Assembly (NCBI GenBank): GCA_002840565.1
Contig: PHBK01000017.1
Coordinates: 1 to 64,000, forward strand
Direction: 5' to 3'
DNA: 64,000 nucleotides
DNA from: Deltaproteobacteria bacterium HGW-Deltaproteobacteria-12
Lineage (GTDB): Bacteria > Desulfobacterota > Syntrophia > Syntrophales > Smithellaceae
Shown: one piece after another, positions 26,370-35,053 of the stretch
How positions within the stretch are numbered: position 1 is the stretch's first letter
Layout of the letters: every line of letters begins with the position of its first letter
Position numbers and translations under genes: made by a program
The notes under the pieces: generated by a model
Seen by the model: the letters and a program-made list of their open reading frames with translations, nothing else
Databases searched by the model: none
What the model was told of the DNA's origin: nothing

Positions 26370-27287
26370 ATGAAAAACAGCACGGAAAAGCTTATTCAGC
26401 TTGTAAACATTGAAGATCCGGACTGTGTGCTCAAAGAAGTAAAATTCATACTGCTCAGTATGAATTCTGATTTTTCCACTAAAAATATCGAAAATGTATT
26501 TCAAGACATCATCATGCTTTTTCAGGGGAAGTATCAGGGTTATCAGGCCTGTAATACCGAATACCATGATTTAAGACACACACTGGAAGTATTTCTCGCC
26601 ACTTCCCGGCTAATCCATGGCGCGCTGATCGACGGCAGGTTGATTTCAGAGAAAATGATCAACATCGGCATCATCAGTGCACTGATGCATGATACGGGCT
26701 ACAGTCAGACTCTGGATGATGTAAACGGCACCGGCGCAAAGTACACCGTAAGCCATATACTGCGAAGCATCGAATTCTGTACTAAATATTTTGCCGGCAG
26801 CCCTTCTTACGGCGGTGATCTGAATTCATTTCGCGATATACTGCTTTGTACAGGTTTTACAGACAGAATAGAAGGAATTAAATTCTCGAGCCCCGAGGTG
26901 GAAACTGTCGGTAAGATTCTCGGGGCAGCAGACCTTCTGGGTCAAATGGCTGACCGTCTTTATCTGGAAAAACTCCTTTATCTGTACCATGAATTTAAAG
27001 ATGCCGGCATTGCCGGCTTCGAGAACGAATATGATCTACTTAAAAAAACTGTTACATTTTATGGTCAGAGCCTGAATCGGATGGAAAAAGATCTCAGCGG
27101 TGTGCACAAACATATGAAATCGCATTTTCGCGTCCGGTGGGGACTGGATAGAAATTTATATATCGACAGCATCGAAAATAACATAGATTATCTGAAATAT
27201 ATCATCCAGCAGGATGACTATATGTCCTTTCTGAAACGCGGCGGCATAGTGCAAAAATTAAAGAAAAGCAGACTCGAAGCTTTGTAA
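26370..27287 (+). CDS. HD-domain metal-dependent phosphohydrolase
   Basis: A 305-residue protein with H66, H70 and the H107-D108 doublet (LMHDTGYS), as expected of an HD metal site in a one-domain phosphohydrolase. Neither an N-terminal sensor nor a GYP motif is visible. The substrate could be a nucleotide or cyclic nucleotide. The ATG at 26370 is the most protein-like start, although its ribosome site is weak; the frame stays open upstream to 26064 but that part overlaps the U32 gene start. Convergent with the next membrane-protein gene, 43 bases away. Confidence 0.7.
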   Translation: MKNSTEKLIQLVNIEDPDCVLKEVKFILLSMNSDFSTKNIENVFQDIIMLFQGKYQGYQACNTEYHDLRHTLEVFLATSRLIHGALIDGRLISEKMINIGIISALMHDTGYSQTLDDVNGTGAKYTVSHILRSIEFCTKYFAGSPSYGGDLNSFRDILLCTGFTDRIEGIKFSSPEVETVGKILGAADLLGQMADRLYLEKLLYLYHEFKDAGIAGFENEYDLLKKTVTFYGQSLNRMEKDLSGVHKHMKSHFRVRWGLDRNLYIDSIENNIDYLKYIIQQDDYMSFLKRGGIVQKLKKSRLEAL

Positions 27288-27330
27288 TTTTTCACATCAG
27301 GGATGTCGGAACAGCGCCGCTTATTTGGCA

Positions 27331-27825
27331 TTAAAACAGGGCGATCTGAGCTGAGTCCATGACCCTGGCTATAAAATAGAACATCAGCCCGACATAGACG
27401 AAAGTGAAGATGGTGTGCCGCAGAAAATATCTGGAAAATACTTTGTGTTCGGCAAAGCATCTCCAGAGATAAAGAAGACCTATCTGCAGGAGATAGATGG
27501 TATAGCCCAGCGCCGCCAGGATCTTGGCGGAATAACCCCATTGACCGAAATAGGTGAAGAAGGCGATCAGCGCAAAGGCAAGATGGGCAAACCCAACTTC
27601 ATACTGGTAGTACGGTTTGTCAACTTCCCAGCCCAGACGCCGGGCGTCGCTCCTCTGAAAGATAAGATGGCCGGTGAAACTGAGCAGACCGACGATCCCG
27701 ACAGCGCCGATGATGATCGTATCGACAGCGTCCTCAAGATTCTTGCCAAACAACTCATAGTAGCCTAAGAAAAGGCCAACGGCGCCCGTCACTATTCTCA
27801 ATGTTGCGATGACATGCGCAATCAC
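27331..27825 (-). CDS. hypothetical membrane protein
   Basis: A 164-residue protein with four or five hydrophobic helices (about 5-22, 35-53, 80-95, 102-120 and 137-158) and few charged loops. I do not recognise a named family. The start is a GTG at 27825 with GAGG 9 bases upstream. The region just upstream carries an 11-base copy of the TetR operator half of the 10.3-kb operon (27846-27856), so it could belong to the same regulon. That is inference. Confidence 0.65.
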   Translation of the reverse strand: MIAHVIATLRIVTGAVGLFLGYYELFGKNLEDAVDTIIIGAVGIVGLLSFTGHLIFQRSDARRLGWEVDKPYYQYEVGFAHLAFALIAFFTYFGQWGYSAKILAALGYTIYLLQIGLLYLWRCFAEHKVFSRYFLRHTIFTFVYVGLMFYFIARVMDSAQIALF

Positions 27826-27845
27826 AACTGGAACCTCTCTGACTG

Positions 27846-27856
27846 AACTAGTAAGT
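27846..27856. promoter_or_regulatory. possible second site for the TetR regulator
   Basis: AACTAGTAAGT is identical to one full half plus centre of the operator at 10324-10341. The other half is degenerate (GACTG instead of TTACT). It lies 21 bases before the GTG start of the membrane-protein gene. A TTGACA about 100 bases further upstream could be that gene's -35 box. Confidence 0.35.
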
Positions 27857-27978
27857 CTGCTGCCCTCAAGCTTATGTATAGCATCATTAGGCGAAAGCTT
27901 GGGGATTGCTCGCTTTTTCTTACCTGGTCATGCCTATATATGCCTGTAGTTGCAGCTAATGTCAAATATTAAAACATT

Positions 27979-28791
27979 CTAATCTGCTTGGACGAAGTCG
28001 GTCATCTCTTTCCACAGAGATGCGTCCGCGTGAAACGGCCAATCGTTATGGCCGGCGCCGGAAATTACCCACATCCGTTTTCTCCCTTCGGGCAGAGAAG
28101 AGAATAGCTTGTACGCGTGTTTAATGGGCAGAATTTCGTCGCGCTCGGCTCCGACCACGGAAATTTTCCCCGGGAACGATTGCAGGTTACCGCTGCTGTC
28201 ATACTTGTCGGTTAACAGCATTGCCACCGGCAGAAAGGGAAAAAGAGACTTGGCAACGGCGGCCAGTGTGTCCCAGGGTGTAATTAGGATGATGCCGGCT
28301 ACCGGAACGGAAGTTTGCCTGGCAACGGCGGCGGCAACACCGCAACCGAGCGATTCGCCTAAAAGATAAAACGGTTTCCCATATTGCTCAAACGCCGCCT
28401 GCACTGTCTCCAAACCGTCGGCGACAAAATGTTTTTCTCCGACCTGACCGGGCCGGCCTCCATATTGCGGATATTCGGCCAGAATGACCCGAAAACCCAA
28501 CTCCCTAAGAGGCTCCATATAAAATCCTCTGTCGAGAGCTGTCCCTCCGTTGCCGTGAAAAATAACAATCGTTCCGCTGGGCGCCGCAGTTTCTCTTCTG
28601 GCAGTCAACCCCCGATAATCCGCGGGAGTTTCCTTCCAGAGCTTCATATTTTCGGCGGCCAGTAACTGCGGGGCCGGCCACTGTGCACTGGGGAAATAAA
28701 GAAATCGATTTTGCATATTACAGCCTCCTAGGAACAATACCAAAACAAACAGCAGAGATGAATTGACTGGCAAGCATCTGTTCAGTTTCAT
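27979..28791 (-). CDS. alpha/beta hydrolase, predicted lipoprotein
   Basis: A 270-residue protein with a lipoprotein signal peptide (hydrophobic stretch, then lipobox LGGC with Cys24), so it should be anchored in a membrane on the outside of the cytoplasm. The nucleophile elbow is GESLGCG, the acid is in GAERDEILP and the catalytic His is in GAGHNDWP. The oxyanion part reads FHGNGGTA. It resembles the BEM46/FrsA-like alpha/beta hydrolases. The substrate is unknown. ATG at 28791. Confidence 0.8.
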   Translation of the reverse strand: MKLNRCLPVNSSLLFVLVLFLGGCNMQNRFLYFPSAQWPAPQLLAAENMKLWKETPADYRGLTARRETAAPSGTIVIFHGNGGTALDRGFYMEPLRELGFRVILAEYPQYGGRPGQVGEKHFVADGLETVQAAFEQYGKPFYLLGESLGCGVAAAVARQTSVPVAGIILITPWDTLAAVAKSLFPFLPVAMLLTDKYDSSGNLQSFPGKISVVGAERDEILPIKHAYKLFSSLPEGRKRMWVISGAGHNDWPFHADASLWKEMTDFVQAD

Positions 28792-28856
28792 TAGTTCAAC
28801 CGGGCGATCACCTGTTCGATTTTTAACTAATGTCCATCAACTGAGAAGAACAAGCA

Positions 28857-29131
28857 TTATGAACACAGTTTGCGCACCTGTTCCATGACCTTCAGTGATT
28901 TTACTTCACGGCTGAGGATATGCGATATGAATCCGACCAGAATGTTACGGGATTCCAGGGCCAGAGAATCGGACAGCGCGATCAGTTTAATTTTATCGGT
29001 ATCCATATCCTTGCCCAGCAGCAATGTCCGGCCGCTTTCAAAATGCGCATTTCAAAAAAGCGAACCACTGCATCCGAGGCTTTTTGTGTGCAGAGCAGCG
29101 TTAAAAAAGTTTGCAGAAGCTCAAATATTTT
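28857..29131 (-). pseudogene. decayed partial copy of recO (3' end, internally deleted)
   Basis: This stretch matches the 3' part of intact recO (31337-31760) in the same orientation, up to a shared K-L-C ending and its own stop at 28857-28859. It lacks 154 bases of recO (31509-31662). The junction lies at TCCGG (29027-29031), which occurs at both ends of the missing part in the intact gene (31504-31508 and 31658-31662), so the deletion probably arose by recombination between those 5-base repeats. The loss shifts the frame. Homology fades at about 29125-29131. Confidence 0.85.
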
Positions 29132-29238
29132 CCGCTTTCCGGGGATTTTTCTTTTTTAAGAGCAAGAAACAATAAAATAGAAGCAACAAGTAATATGCTT
29201 ATAATTACAAAGATAGTTACTTGTGCTTTTTTATTCAT
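29101..29238 (-). CDS. truncated small membrane/signal peptide with archaeal class III-like N-terminus
   Basis: A 45-codon frame whose first 30 residues (MNKKAQVTIFVIISI, then LLVASILLFLALKKE) are a charged start, a K-A-Q-V-T-I-F motif and one hydrophobic helix. That pattern strongly recalls the N-termini of many DPANN archaeal (Woese-/Pacearchaeota) surface proteins. I recall this from experience and cannot search it here. The frame then runs into the antisense of the recO remnant and stops at 29101, so the original gene was probably cut by the rearrangement. AAAGGGG lies about 11 bases before the ATG. Confidence 0.45.
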   Translation of the reverse strand: MNKKAQVTIFVIISILLVASILLFLALKKEKSPESGKYLSFCKLF

Positions 29239-29269
29239 ATTTGAATAAACCCCTTTCTGTGGCCCCTTT

Positions 29270-29407
29270 TTATTCATTTTTCTCTTTCAGTAATTTAATT
29301 GCATCCTCAATCACATGAGATTTGTTTCTGTATTTTCCTTTTTTTAAGAATTCTTCAATAATCTCTTCCGTCTCTTTATCAACTGTAGCAGATATTCGTG
29401 TTTTCAT
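29270..29407 (-). CDS. ribbon-helix-helix (CopG/Arc-like) DNA-binding protein
   Basis: A 45-residue protein. The N-terminal strand KTRISATVDKET is followed by helix 1 (EEIIEEFLKKGKY), the turn RNKS, and helix 2 (HVIEDAIKLLKEKNE). This is the full minimal RHH fold of CopG-type repressors, which bind DNA as dimers of dimers. Seven TACTWWAT repeats lie 45-160 bases upstream (29453-29567), so it probably represses its own promoter. The ribosome site is weak (AAAGAG directly before the ATG). The gene lies 31 bases before the truncated membrane-peptide gene. Confidence 0.75.
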   Translation of the reverse strand: MKTRISATVDKETEEIIEEFLKKGKYRNKSHVIEDAIKLLKEKNE

Positions 29408-29451
29408 CTCTTTACTTTAACCAAGCATTGACAAGGCCCTTTTTTCAAGTA

Positions 29452-29567
29452 ATACTTTATATTACTAAATATTCCTAAATATACTTAATCATATAAAATA
29501 TACTTTATCTTATATAAGCATACTAAATATATTTAAGAGTATAAAATATACTTTATATTACTAAATA
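29452..29567. promoter_or_regulatory. array of seven TACTWWAT repeats (probable RHH operator)
   Basis: In an almost purely A/T stretch, TACTTTAT, TACTAAAT or TACTTAAT begin at 29453, 29463, 29482, 29501, 29521, 29549 and 29559. A 20-base unit, ATACTTTATATTACTAAATA, is repeated exactly at 29452-29471 and 29548-29567. Multiple short, evenly placed sites are typical of RHH operators. The array directly precedes the RHH gene. Confidence 0.65.
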
Positions 29568-29628
29568 ATAACATTATTTAAAGGTTTTTATTAGAATGGC
29601 TTTGCATCATAATTAAGAAATTTTATCA

Positions 29629-30417
29629 TTATCTAACCAGTTTATTCATAAAGTGTTCACCAGGTGTCCATTCTTTAAAATTAGAAGATAAATTTGAATA
29701 ATCAAAATTTCCATTTATAAAATTAAGGCCTCTTTTTTCCTGATAAAGCTTTGTTCTTGCCGCGTGTTCCATTGTTCTATTCGAATCTCTTCCTTCAGAT
29801 GTAAATTCAACTAAGAAGGGAGACTTTGAAAAAATATTAAATGTAATTTTCCTTCTTGTCTTAGTAGCATAACTTTCTAATCCATAGACCAATTGTCTCT
29901 CTAAATGTTCTAATTCCAGAAAAGGCATTTTTTTTATTTTTTCGATCATTTTTAAATAATCTTCTTCCGATTTGAATTTTCTTGCAAATATTTTGATAGT
30001 GTACCAGGGAGCAGAGTTTTTTCCAACATTTTCCGCCAAGAGCCATTCTTCACATAAAGGGGTATCACCTTTTCTTTCTTGCAGAGGATATTCATTGCTT
30101 TTCCCTTTTAGAGGGTTTTCTTTGGAGAAAGGAATTCTTACTTTTTCGAATCCTTCGCAAGACCTCATCCATCCTAGTTCTTCTTCAGAAAGGGCAAAAT
30201 CATCGATACTATTTATTTGAATGGGGTTACTTTCATATCTTTTTGCAATTGCGTTATAATCATAATTTGTACGGTCTACATGCGCACATCCCCCCAAACT
30301 TCCAAGTCCAGCCAAAGCTAATCCAGCCATCCCCGCTTTTTTTAGAAAATCTCTTCTATTGTAGTTTTCTGACTGATCTTTTAAATCATAAACGCTCTTT
30401 ATCAATTCGTTTTTCAT
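29629..30417 (-). CDS. orphan Tat-exported, possibly lipid-modified protein of unknown function
   Basis: A 262-residue protein. NRRDFLKKAG at 19-28 is a twin-arginine signal, followed by the hydrophobic MAGLALAGLGSLGGC with a lipobox (LGGC, Cys44), so it should be folded before export and perhaps anchored by lipid. The remaining 215 residues show no motif I recognise. Base composition is AT-rich, unlike the flanking genes, and codons end in A or T. There is no ribosome site before the ATG at 30417, but a near-consensus promoter lies at 30525-30553. Probably acquired by transfer. Confidence 0.7.
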   Translation of the reverse strand: MKNELIKSVYDLKDQSENYNRRDFLKKAGMAGLALAGLGSLGGCAHVDRTNYDYNAIAKRYESNPIQINSIDDFALSEEELGWMRSCEGFEKVRIPFSKENPLKGKSNEYPLQERKGDTPLCEEWLLAENVGKNSAPWYTIKIFARKFKSEEDYLKMIEKIKKMPFLELEHLERQLVYGLESYATKTRRKITFNIFSKSPFLVEFTSEGRDSNRTMEHAARTKLYQEKRGLNFINGNFDYSNLSSNFKEWTPGEHFMNKLVR

Positions 30418-30524
30418 GTTTTTTTGAATGAATTTAAAGTTTATAAAGATTACTATTATTCAGGGACTACGTGAGTGTTTGTGGCTAAAAAAATTATGCT
30501 AAGAACTTGCTTTTATTGGAATTG

Positions 30525-30553
30525 AGTATAGGTAAGGTACTCTTGTATGTCAA
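30525..30553 (-). promoter_or_regulatory. sigma70-like promoter for the Tat-protein gene
   Basis: Minus strand: TTGACA (30553-30548), 17-base spacer, TATACT (30530-30525). The transcript would start near 30518, about 100 bases before the ATG. The 16-mer CTTGTATGTCAAGGAA around the -35 is nearly the same as at 305-320. Confidence 0.75.
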
Positions 30554-30697
30554 GGAAATCTTAACAGGAAATCTTAACCAGAAAATGTAAAGTGCTGCTC
30601 CAATGACCGCGTTGAATGTACTTTGCGACATCCGTCCTTTTGAGAAATATGATCATCGTTTAGCTTGCCCACCTGCCAAAACTGTGCGTATTTGTCC

Positions 30698-30726
30698 TTG
30701 ACTATTTGTTTAATTGTAGTTACGAT
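30698..30726 (+). promoter_or_regulatory. promoter of the brnT-brnA pair
   Basis: TTGACT (30698-30703), 17-base spacer, TACGAT (30721-30726). The expected first transcribed base coincides with the brnT ATG at 30733, so the message would be leaderless. Confidence 0.55.
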
Positions 30727-30732
30727 AAAGCT

Positions 30733-31011
30733 ATGAAAATCGACTTCGACCCGGTAAAGAGCGAACAGAACAAAAAGTTGCGTTCCCTGTCTTTTGATAA
30801 GGCGGATGATTTTGATTGGGAGACAGCTATCTATTACGAGGACAACCGTGCGGATTAACCGGAAACCAGAATCATTGCCTTGGGATTTCTGGGAGTGCGG
30901 TTGCATGTAATCTGCTTCACGCCCATTAACGGTGGAGTGAGGATTATCAGTTTTCGCAAGGCAAACAAAAGGGAGGTCCAATATTATGAAGATGAAACCG
31001 CTGACCGATAA
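30733..31011 (+). pseudogene. brnT: BrnT-type toxin with an in-frame stop
   Basis: The frame reads MKIDFDPVKSEQNKK to codon 41, hits TAA at 30856-30858, and continues in the same frame as ETRIIALGFLGVRL, HVICFT, GGVRIISFRKANKREVQYYE to a TAA at 31009-31011. The pattern FDP-x-K ... ETR-IALG ... RIISFRKAN-x-RE is that of BrnT ribonuclease toxins. The stop replaces the position where relatives usually have a Tyr (DYGE), so one base change (TAY to TAA) explains it. The overlapping brnA gene begins at 30986. The toxin is therefore probably inactive. Confidence 0.85.
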
Positions 31012-31285
31012 ATCCGGGGAAGTCCGGGAATTGACCAGGCAAGATATTAGGCGTTTCCGACCTGCCGAGGAGGCGTTGTCCAAGGAGCTTTTGGCATTAA
31101 TGCCGAAACGGAAGACGGGGCAAAGAGGGGCACAGAAGATGCCGACGAAGCAACCCGTAACAGTTCGTTACAGCCGCGATGTCTTGGAGTATTTTCGTTC
31201 TACAGGGCCCGGCTGGCAGGCACGCATTGATGCCGCGCTGAAAGAGTGGGTTGCGCAACATGGTCAGGGCAGTGCAAGAAAGTAA
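30986..31285 (+). CDS. brnA: BrnA-type antitoxin
   Basis: A 99-residue protein with RRFRPAEE in the N-terminal half and a C-terminal ribbon-helix-helix-like region VTVRYSRDVLEYFRSTGPGW, QARIDAALKEW. This is the BrnA (DUF4415) pattern: it neutralises BrnT and represses the brnTA promoter. It overlaps the 3' end of the brnT frame, as usual for the pair, with GGGAGG 10-15 bases upstream of the ATG. It appears intact although its toxin is interrupted. Confidence 0.82.
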   Translation: MKMKPLTDKSGEVRELTRQDIRRFRPAEEALSKELLALMPKRKTGQRGAQKMPTKQPVTVRYSRDVLEYFRSTGPGWQARIDAALKEWVAQHGQGSARK

Positions 31286-31333
31286 ATGTAGCAGGCAAGC
31301 CTTTTCGTTGTTGAGAGCAGGGCAATCAACTTC

Positions 31334-32107
31334 CTACAGGCACAGCTTGCGCACCTGTTCCATGACCTTCAGTGATTTTACTTCACGGCTGAGGATATGT
31401 GAAATAAAGCCGACAAGAACATTGCGGGATTCCAGGGCCAGAGAATCGGACAGCGCGATCAGTTTAATTTTATCGGTATCCATCTCCTTGCCCAGCAGCA
31501 ATGTCCGGACGGTTCCGGCCGAAATGGATTGATCATGCCGCTGAGGCTCGGCGCAGCCGGCACATTTAATTCCGCCTTCCTGGGCATGAAAGTAGTAGGC
31601 ATTGCCGTTGGTCACCGGTGTTTTGCAGATAATGCATTGGTCTAAAGACGGTTCAAATCCGGCCGCTTTCAAAAGGCGCATTTCAAAAAAGCGCACCATG
31701 GCGTCCGAAGCTTTTTGTGTGCAAAGCAGCGCTAAAAAAGTCTGCAAAAGCTCGAAGATTTTTTCATTTCTTTTCCCTTCCGGGCTGAAGTGGTCGGTAA
31801 GATCGATAAAATATGAGGCAATCAAAGTTTTTTCCAGATCCCGCCGGACAGCATCGTAGTGGTCGATGATTTCGCAGGATTCAATGAACGCAAGCATATC
31901 GCGGCTTTTACGGGTGTAGATTATATTGGTCAGGGAAAAAGGCTCAAAAACATTGGCAAACCTTTTTTTGCTGCGCTTGGCGCCTTTGGCTATTCCTTTG
32001 AATTTGCCCAACTCGCTGCTGTAGAAGGTAATTATCAGATCGGATTCTCCATAACTTAATGCACGGAGCACAAATCCGGTTGTTCTATAGCTTTCCCGGG
32101 CGCTCAT
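31334..32107 (-). CDS. recO: DNA repair protein RecO
   Basis: A 257-residue protein with the N-terminal OB fold (TTGFVLRALSYGESDLIITF), a helical middle and a Cys pair region (CIICKTP ... IKCAGC) that binds zinc in many RecO proteins. It acts with RecF and RecR to load RecA onto SSB-coated DNA. Its ATG at 32107 overlaps the pyrC stop (ATGA), so it is translated from the pyr transcript. A second, decayed copy of its 3' end lies at 28857-29131. Confidence 0.92.
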   Translation of the reverse strand: MSARESYRTTGFVLRALSYGESDLIITFYSSELGKFKGIAKGAKRSKKRFANVFEPFSLTNIIYTRKSRDMLAFIESCEIIDHYDAVRRDLEKTLIASYFIDLTDHFSPEGKRNEKIFELLQTFLALLCTQKASDAMVRFFEMRLLKAAGFEPSLDQCIICKTPVTNGNAYYFHAQEGGIKCAGCAEPQRHDQSISAGTVRTLLLGKEMDTDKIKLIALSDSLALESRNVLVGFISHILSREVKSLKVMEQVRKLCL

Positions 32108-33411
32108 ATATTCAAAGAGGGGCCGGCATACTTGATTTCTCCGCCGACAATGGTTAAAACAGCTTTCCCCCGCATTTCCCAACCATGAAAGGGGGTGTTC
32201 CTGCCTTTGGAGCAAAATGATTTAGCATTTACGGTCCAGGTTAATTGAGGATCAATTACCGTGATGTCGGCGGCGGCGCCATTCTCCAGGGTGCCTCCGG
32301 GCAGATTCAGGATGCGTGCGGGATTGGGGCTCATTCTGGCAATTAATTCCGGCAGGGAAAGGATTCCCTCGCTTACGAGACGCAGACTTAAACTCAGAGA
32401 TGTTTCCAGCCCGCTGATGCCGTTGGCGGCATATTCAAATTCCAGTTCCTTATCCGTGCGGGCATGCGGGGCATGATCGGTGACAATTGCATCCAGGGTT
32501 CCATCGGCCAGTCCTTCCCTGATGGACGCAACGTCTCTGGCGCTTCTCAGGGGCGGATTAACTTTCAGCCTGGTATCATATGTTTGTAAAGCTTCATCGG
32601 TCAGAGTGAAATAATGTGGCGCCGTCTCGGCAGTTATTTTCAGGCCTCTTTTTTTAGCCTCGCGAATGAGGCGGACAGATCCTTCTGTGCTGACATGAGC
32701 GATGTGCACATGGGTTTTGGTGAATTCGGCAAGCAGAATATCGCGGGCGACCATAGCTTCTTCGGCAATTGCGGGAATGCCGCGCAGGCCCAGTATCGTG
32801 GAATAATATCCTTCATTCATCTGGCCGCCGGCGGAAAGATCAGTGTCTTCGCAATGAGAAATGACAGGGAGACCGAGCGAATAGGCATATTCCAGCGCGT
32901 GCCGCATCAGCGCTGCGTCCATTACGGGTTTCCCGTCGTCGGAAACGGCTACCGCGCCCGCCTCTTTCAAATCCCAGAATTCCGTCAGTTGTTTCCCCGC
33001 AGAATCACGGCTGATGGCGCCAATCGGATAAACATTGGCCAGTGCGGCTTCAGCCGCCTTCCTTTTGATAAATTCGGTAATCGAACGATTATCATTGACG
33101 GGATCAGTGTTCGGCATGCAGGCAATGGAAGTAAAGCCACCGGCCACGGCGGCTAAGGCGCCGGATGCCACAGTTTCTTTGTATTCCTGCCCCGGTTCAC
33201 GCAGATGCGTATGGATATCGATCAAGCCGGGAGCCAGCACCATCCCGTCCAGTTCGATAATTTTGACTTTTGACGTATCTTTGGATTTGGCCGTTTTAAG
33301 AAGATCAATGCCCGTCTTGCAGATTTTCCCTTCTGCAAGCATTATGTCCGTGATGGTGTCTATCTTTTGGGCCGGGTCGATTACCCTGGCGCCGGTTAAA
33401 AGTATTTTCAT
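32104..33411 (-). CDS. pyrC: dihydroorotase
   Basis: A 435-residue class I dihydroorotase of the pyrimidine pathway, converting carbamoyl-aspartate to dihydroorotate. The metal motif is [18 protein letters not shown]. Later metal ligands lie in [11 protein letters not shown] and [12 protein letters not shown], and the fourth in [15 protein letters not shown]. Length is as expected. Its start overlaps the pyrB stop by four bases and its stop overlaps recO by ATGA, so pyrB-pyrC-recO are translationally coupled. Confidence 0.95.
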   Translation of the reverse strand: MKILLTGARVIDPAQKIDTITDIMLAEGKICKTGIDLLKTAKSKDTSKVKIIELDGMVLAPGLIDIHTHLREPGQEYKETVASGALAAVAGGFTSIACMPNTDPVNDNRSITEFIKRKAAEAALANVYPIGAISRDSAGKQLTEFWDLKEAGAVAVSDDGKPVMDAALMRHALEYAYSLGLPVISHCEDTDLSAGGQMNEGYYSTILGLRGIPAIAEEAMVARDILLAEFTKTHVHIAHVSTEGSVRLIREAKKRGLKITAETAPHYFTLTDEALQTYDTRLKVNPPLRSARDVASIREGLADGTLDAIVTDHAPHARTDKELEFEYAANGISGLETSLSLSLRLVSEGILSLPELIARMSPNPARILNLPGGTLENGAAADITVIDPQLTWTVNAKSFCSKGRNTPFHGWEMRGKAVLTIVGGEIKYAGPSLNI

Positions 33412-34334
33412 TCGTTGCCTCCGGTGAGTAGATAAAGCAGCGCCATTCTAACCGCCACGCCTTTGTTCACTTGATCGAGAATGACCGAGCAGGACGGATC
33501 ATCGGCAATGTCCGGCGATATTTCCACGCCCCGGTTGATGGGGCCCGGATGCATGACTATGGCATCCGGCTTTGCCAGTTTGATGTTGCGGCTGTTCAGG
33601 CAGAAATGTTGAGAATATTCCCGCAGGGAAGGGAAGATATTTTGTTTCTGACGCTCAAGCTGAATGCGCAGCATCATCACTACGTCAGCATCGCAAATGG
33701 CATCTTCCAGTTTCGAATAAGCCTTAATTCCCATTTGCTCGATGTCGCGGGGCAGCATTGTTGCCGGCCCGGCTAAGACAACCTGGGCACCCATTTTAGC
33801 CAATCCGTAAATATTGGAACGGGCAACGCGGCTGTGCGCGATATCGCCGATAATAGCTACTTTTAATCCGGCAATCTTTCCTTTCTTTTCTTTTATCGTC
33901 ATCATGTCCAGAAGAGCCTGTGTGGGGTGTTCATGAGCGCCGTCGCCGGCATTAATGATGGATTGCGAGATTAAAGTGGACAAAAGGTGCGGGGCCCCGG
34001 CAGCGCTATGGCGGATGACGATGACATCCGGATTCATGGCTTCCAGATTGCGCGCCGTATCGATGAGCGTTTCTCCTTTGACTACGGAGCTGGTGGAAGC
34101 GGAGATGTTAATGGTATCGGCGCTGAGTCGTTTGGCGGCAATTTCAAAAGAGGTCCTTGTGCGGGTGCTGGCTTCAAAAAACAGGTTAATGACAGTCTTG
34201 CCGCGGAGTGTGGGAACTTTCTTAATTTCCCGGGTGGAAATTTCCAGAAAGGATTCGGCGGTGTCTAAAATAATGTTTATTTCGTCGACTGAAAGATCCA
34301 TCATACCGAGGATATCTTTGCGATTAAATTTCAT
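33408..34334 (-). CDS. pyrB: aspartate carbamoyltransferase catalytic subunit
   Basis: A 308-residue enzyme that joins carbamoyl phosphate and aspartate, the committed step of pyrimidine synthesis. The carbamoyl-phosphate motif [13 protein letters not shown] is near residues 52-64, and [18 protein letters not shown] is the second signature. There is no pyrI regulatory-subunit gene beside it, as is usual where pyrB lies next to pyrC. It lies 23 bases after pyrR. Confidence 0.95.
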   Translation of the reverse strand: MKFNRKDILGMMDLSVDEINIILDTAESFLEISTREIKKVPTLRGKTVINLFFEASTRTRTSFEIAAKRLSADTINISASTSSVVKGETLIDTARNLEAMNPDVIVIRHSAAGAPHLLSTLISQSIINAGDGAHEHPTQALLDMMTIKEKKGKIAGLKVAIIGDIAHSRVARSNIYGLAKMGAQVVLAGPATMLPRDIEQMGIKAYSKLEDAICDADVVMMLRIQLERQKQNIFPSLREYSQHFCLNSRNIKLAKPDAIVMHPGPINRGVEISPDIADDPSCSVILDQVNKGVAVRMALLYLLTGGNE

Positions 34335-34357
34335 AAGCTGGCCTTAAAATATTTAAA

Positions 34358-34997
<640 letters not shown>

Positions 34998-35053
34998 TAT
35001 CAGTTCCTTTTTCAATCTCGCCGGATCAAATTAAAAGGTGTAAATACGTCGTT

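Larger units (their letters stand above)
30418..30732. other. divergent intergenic region between the Tat gene and brnT
   Basis: It contains a minus-strand promoter for the Tat gene (30525-30553) and a plus-strand promoter for brnT (30698-30726). Base composition changes from AT-rich to moderate between about 30540 and 30600, which is probably the edge of the AT-rich segment. I see no gene in it. Confidence 0.6.

Noticed and set aside
30574-31083. 169-codon open frame on the minus strand over brnT
   Set aside because: Exists mainly because brnT is coding on the other strand; BrnT motifs on plus are convincing.
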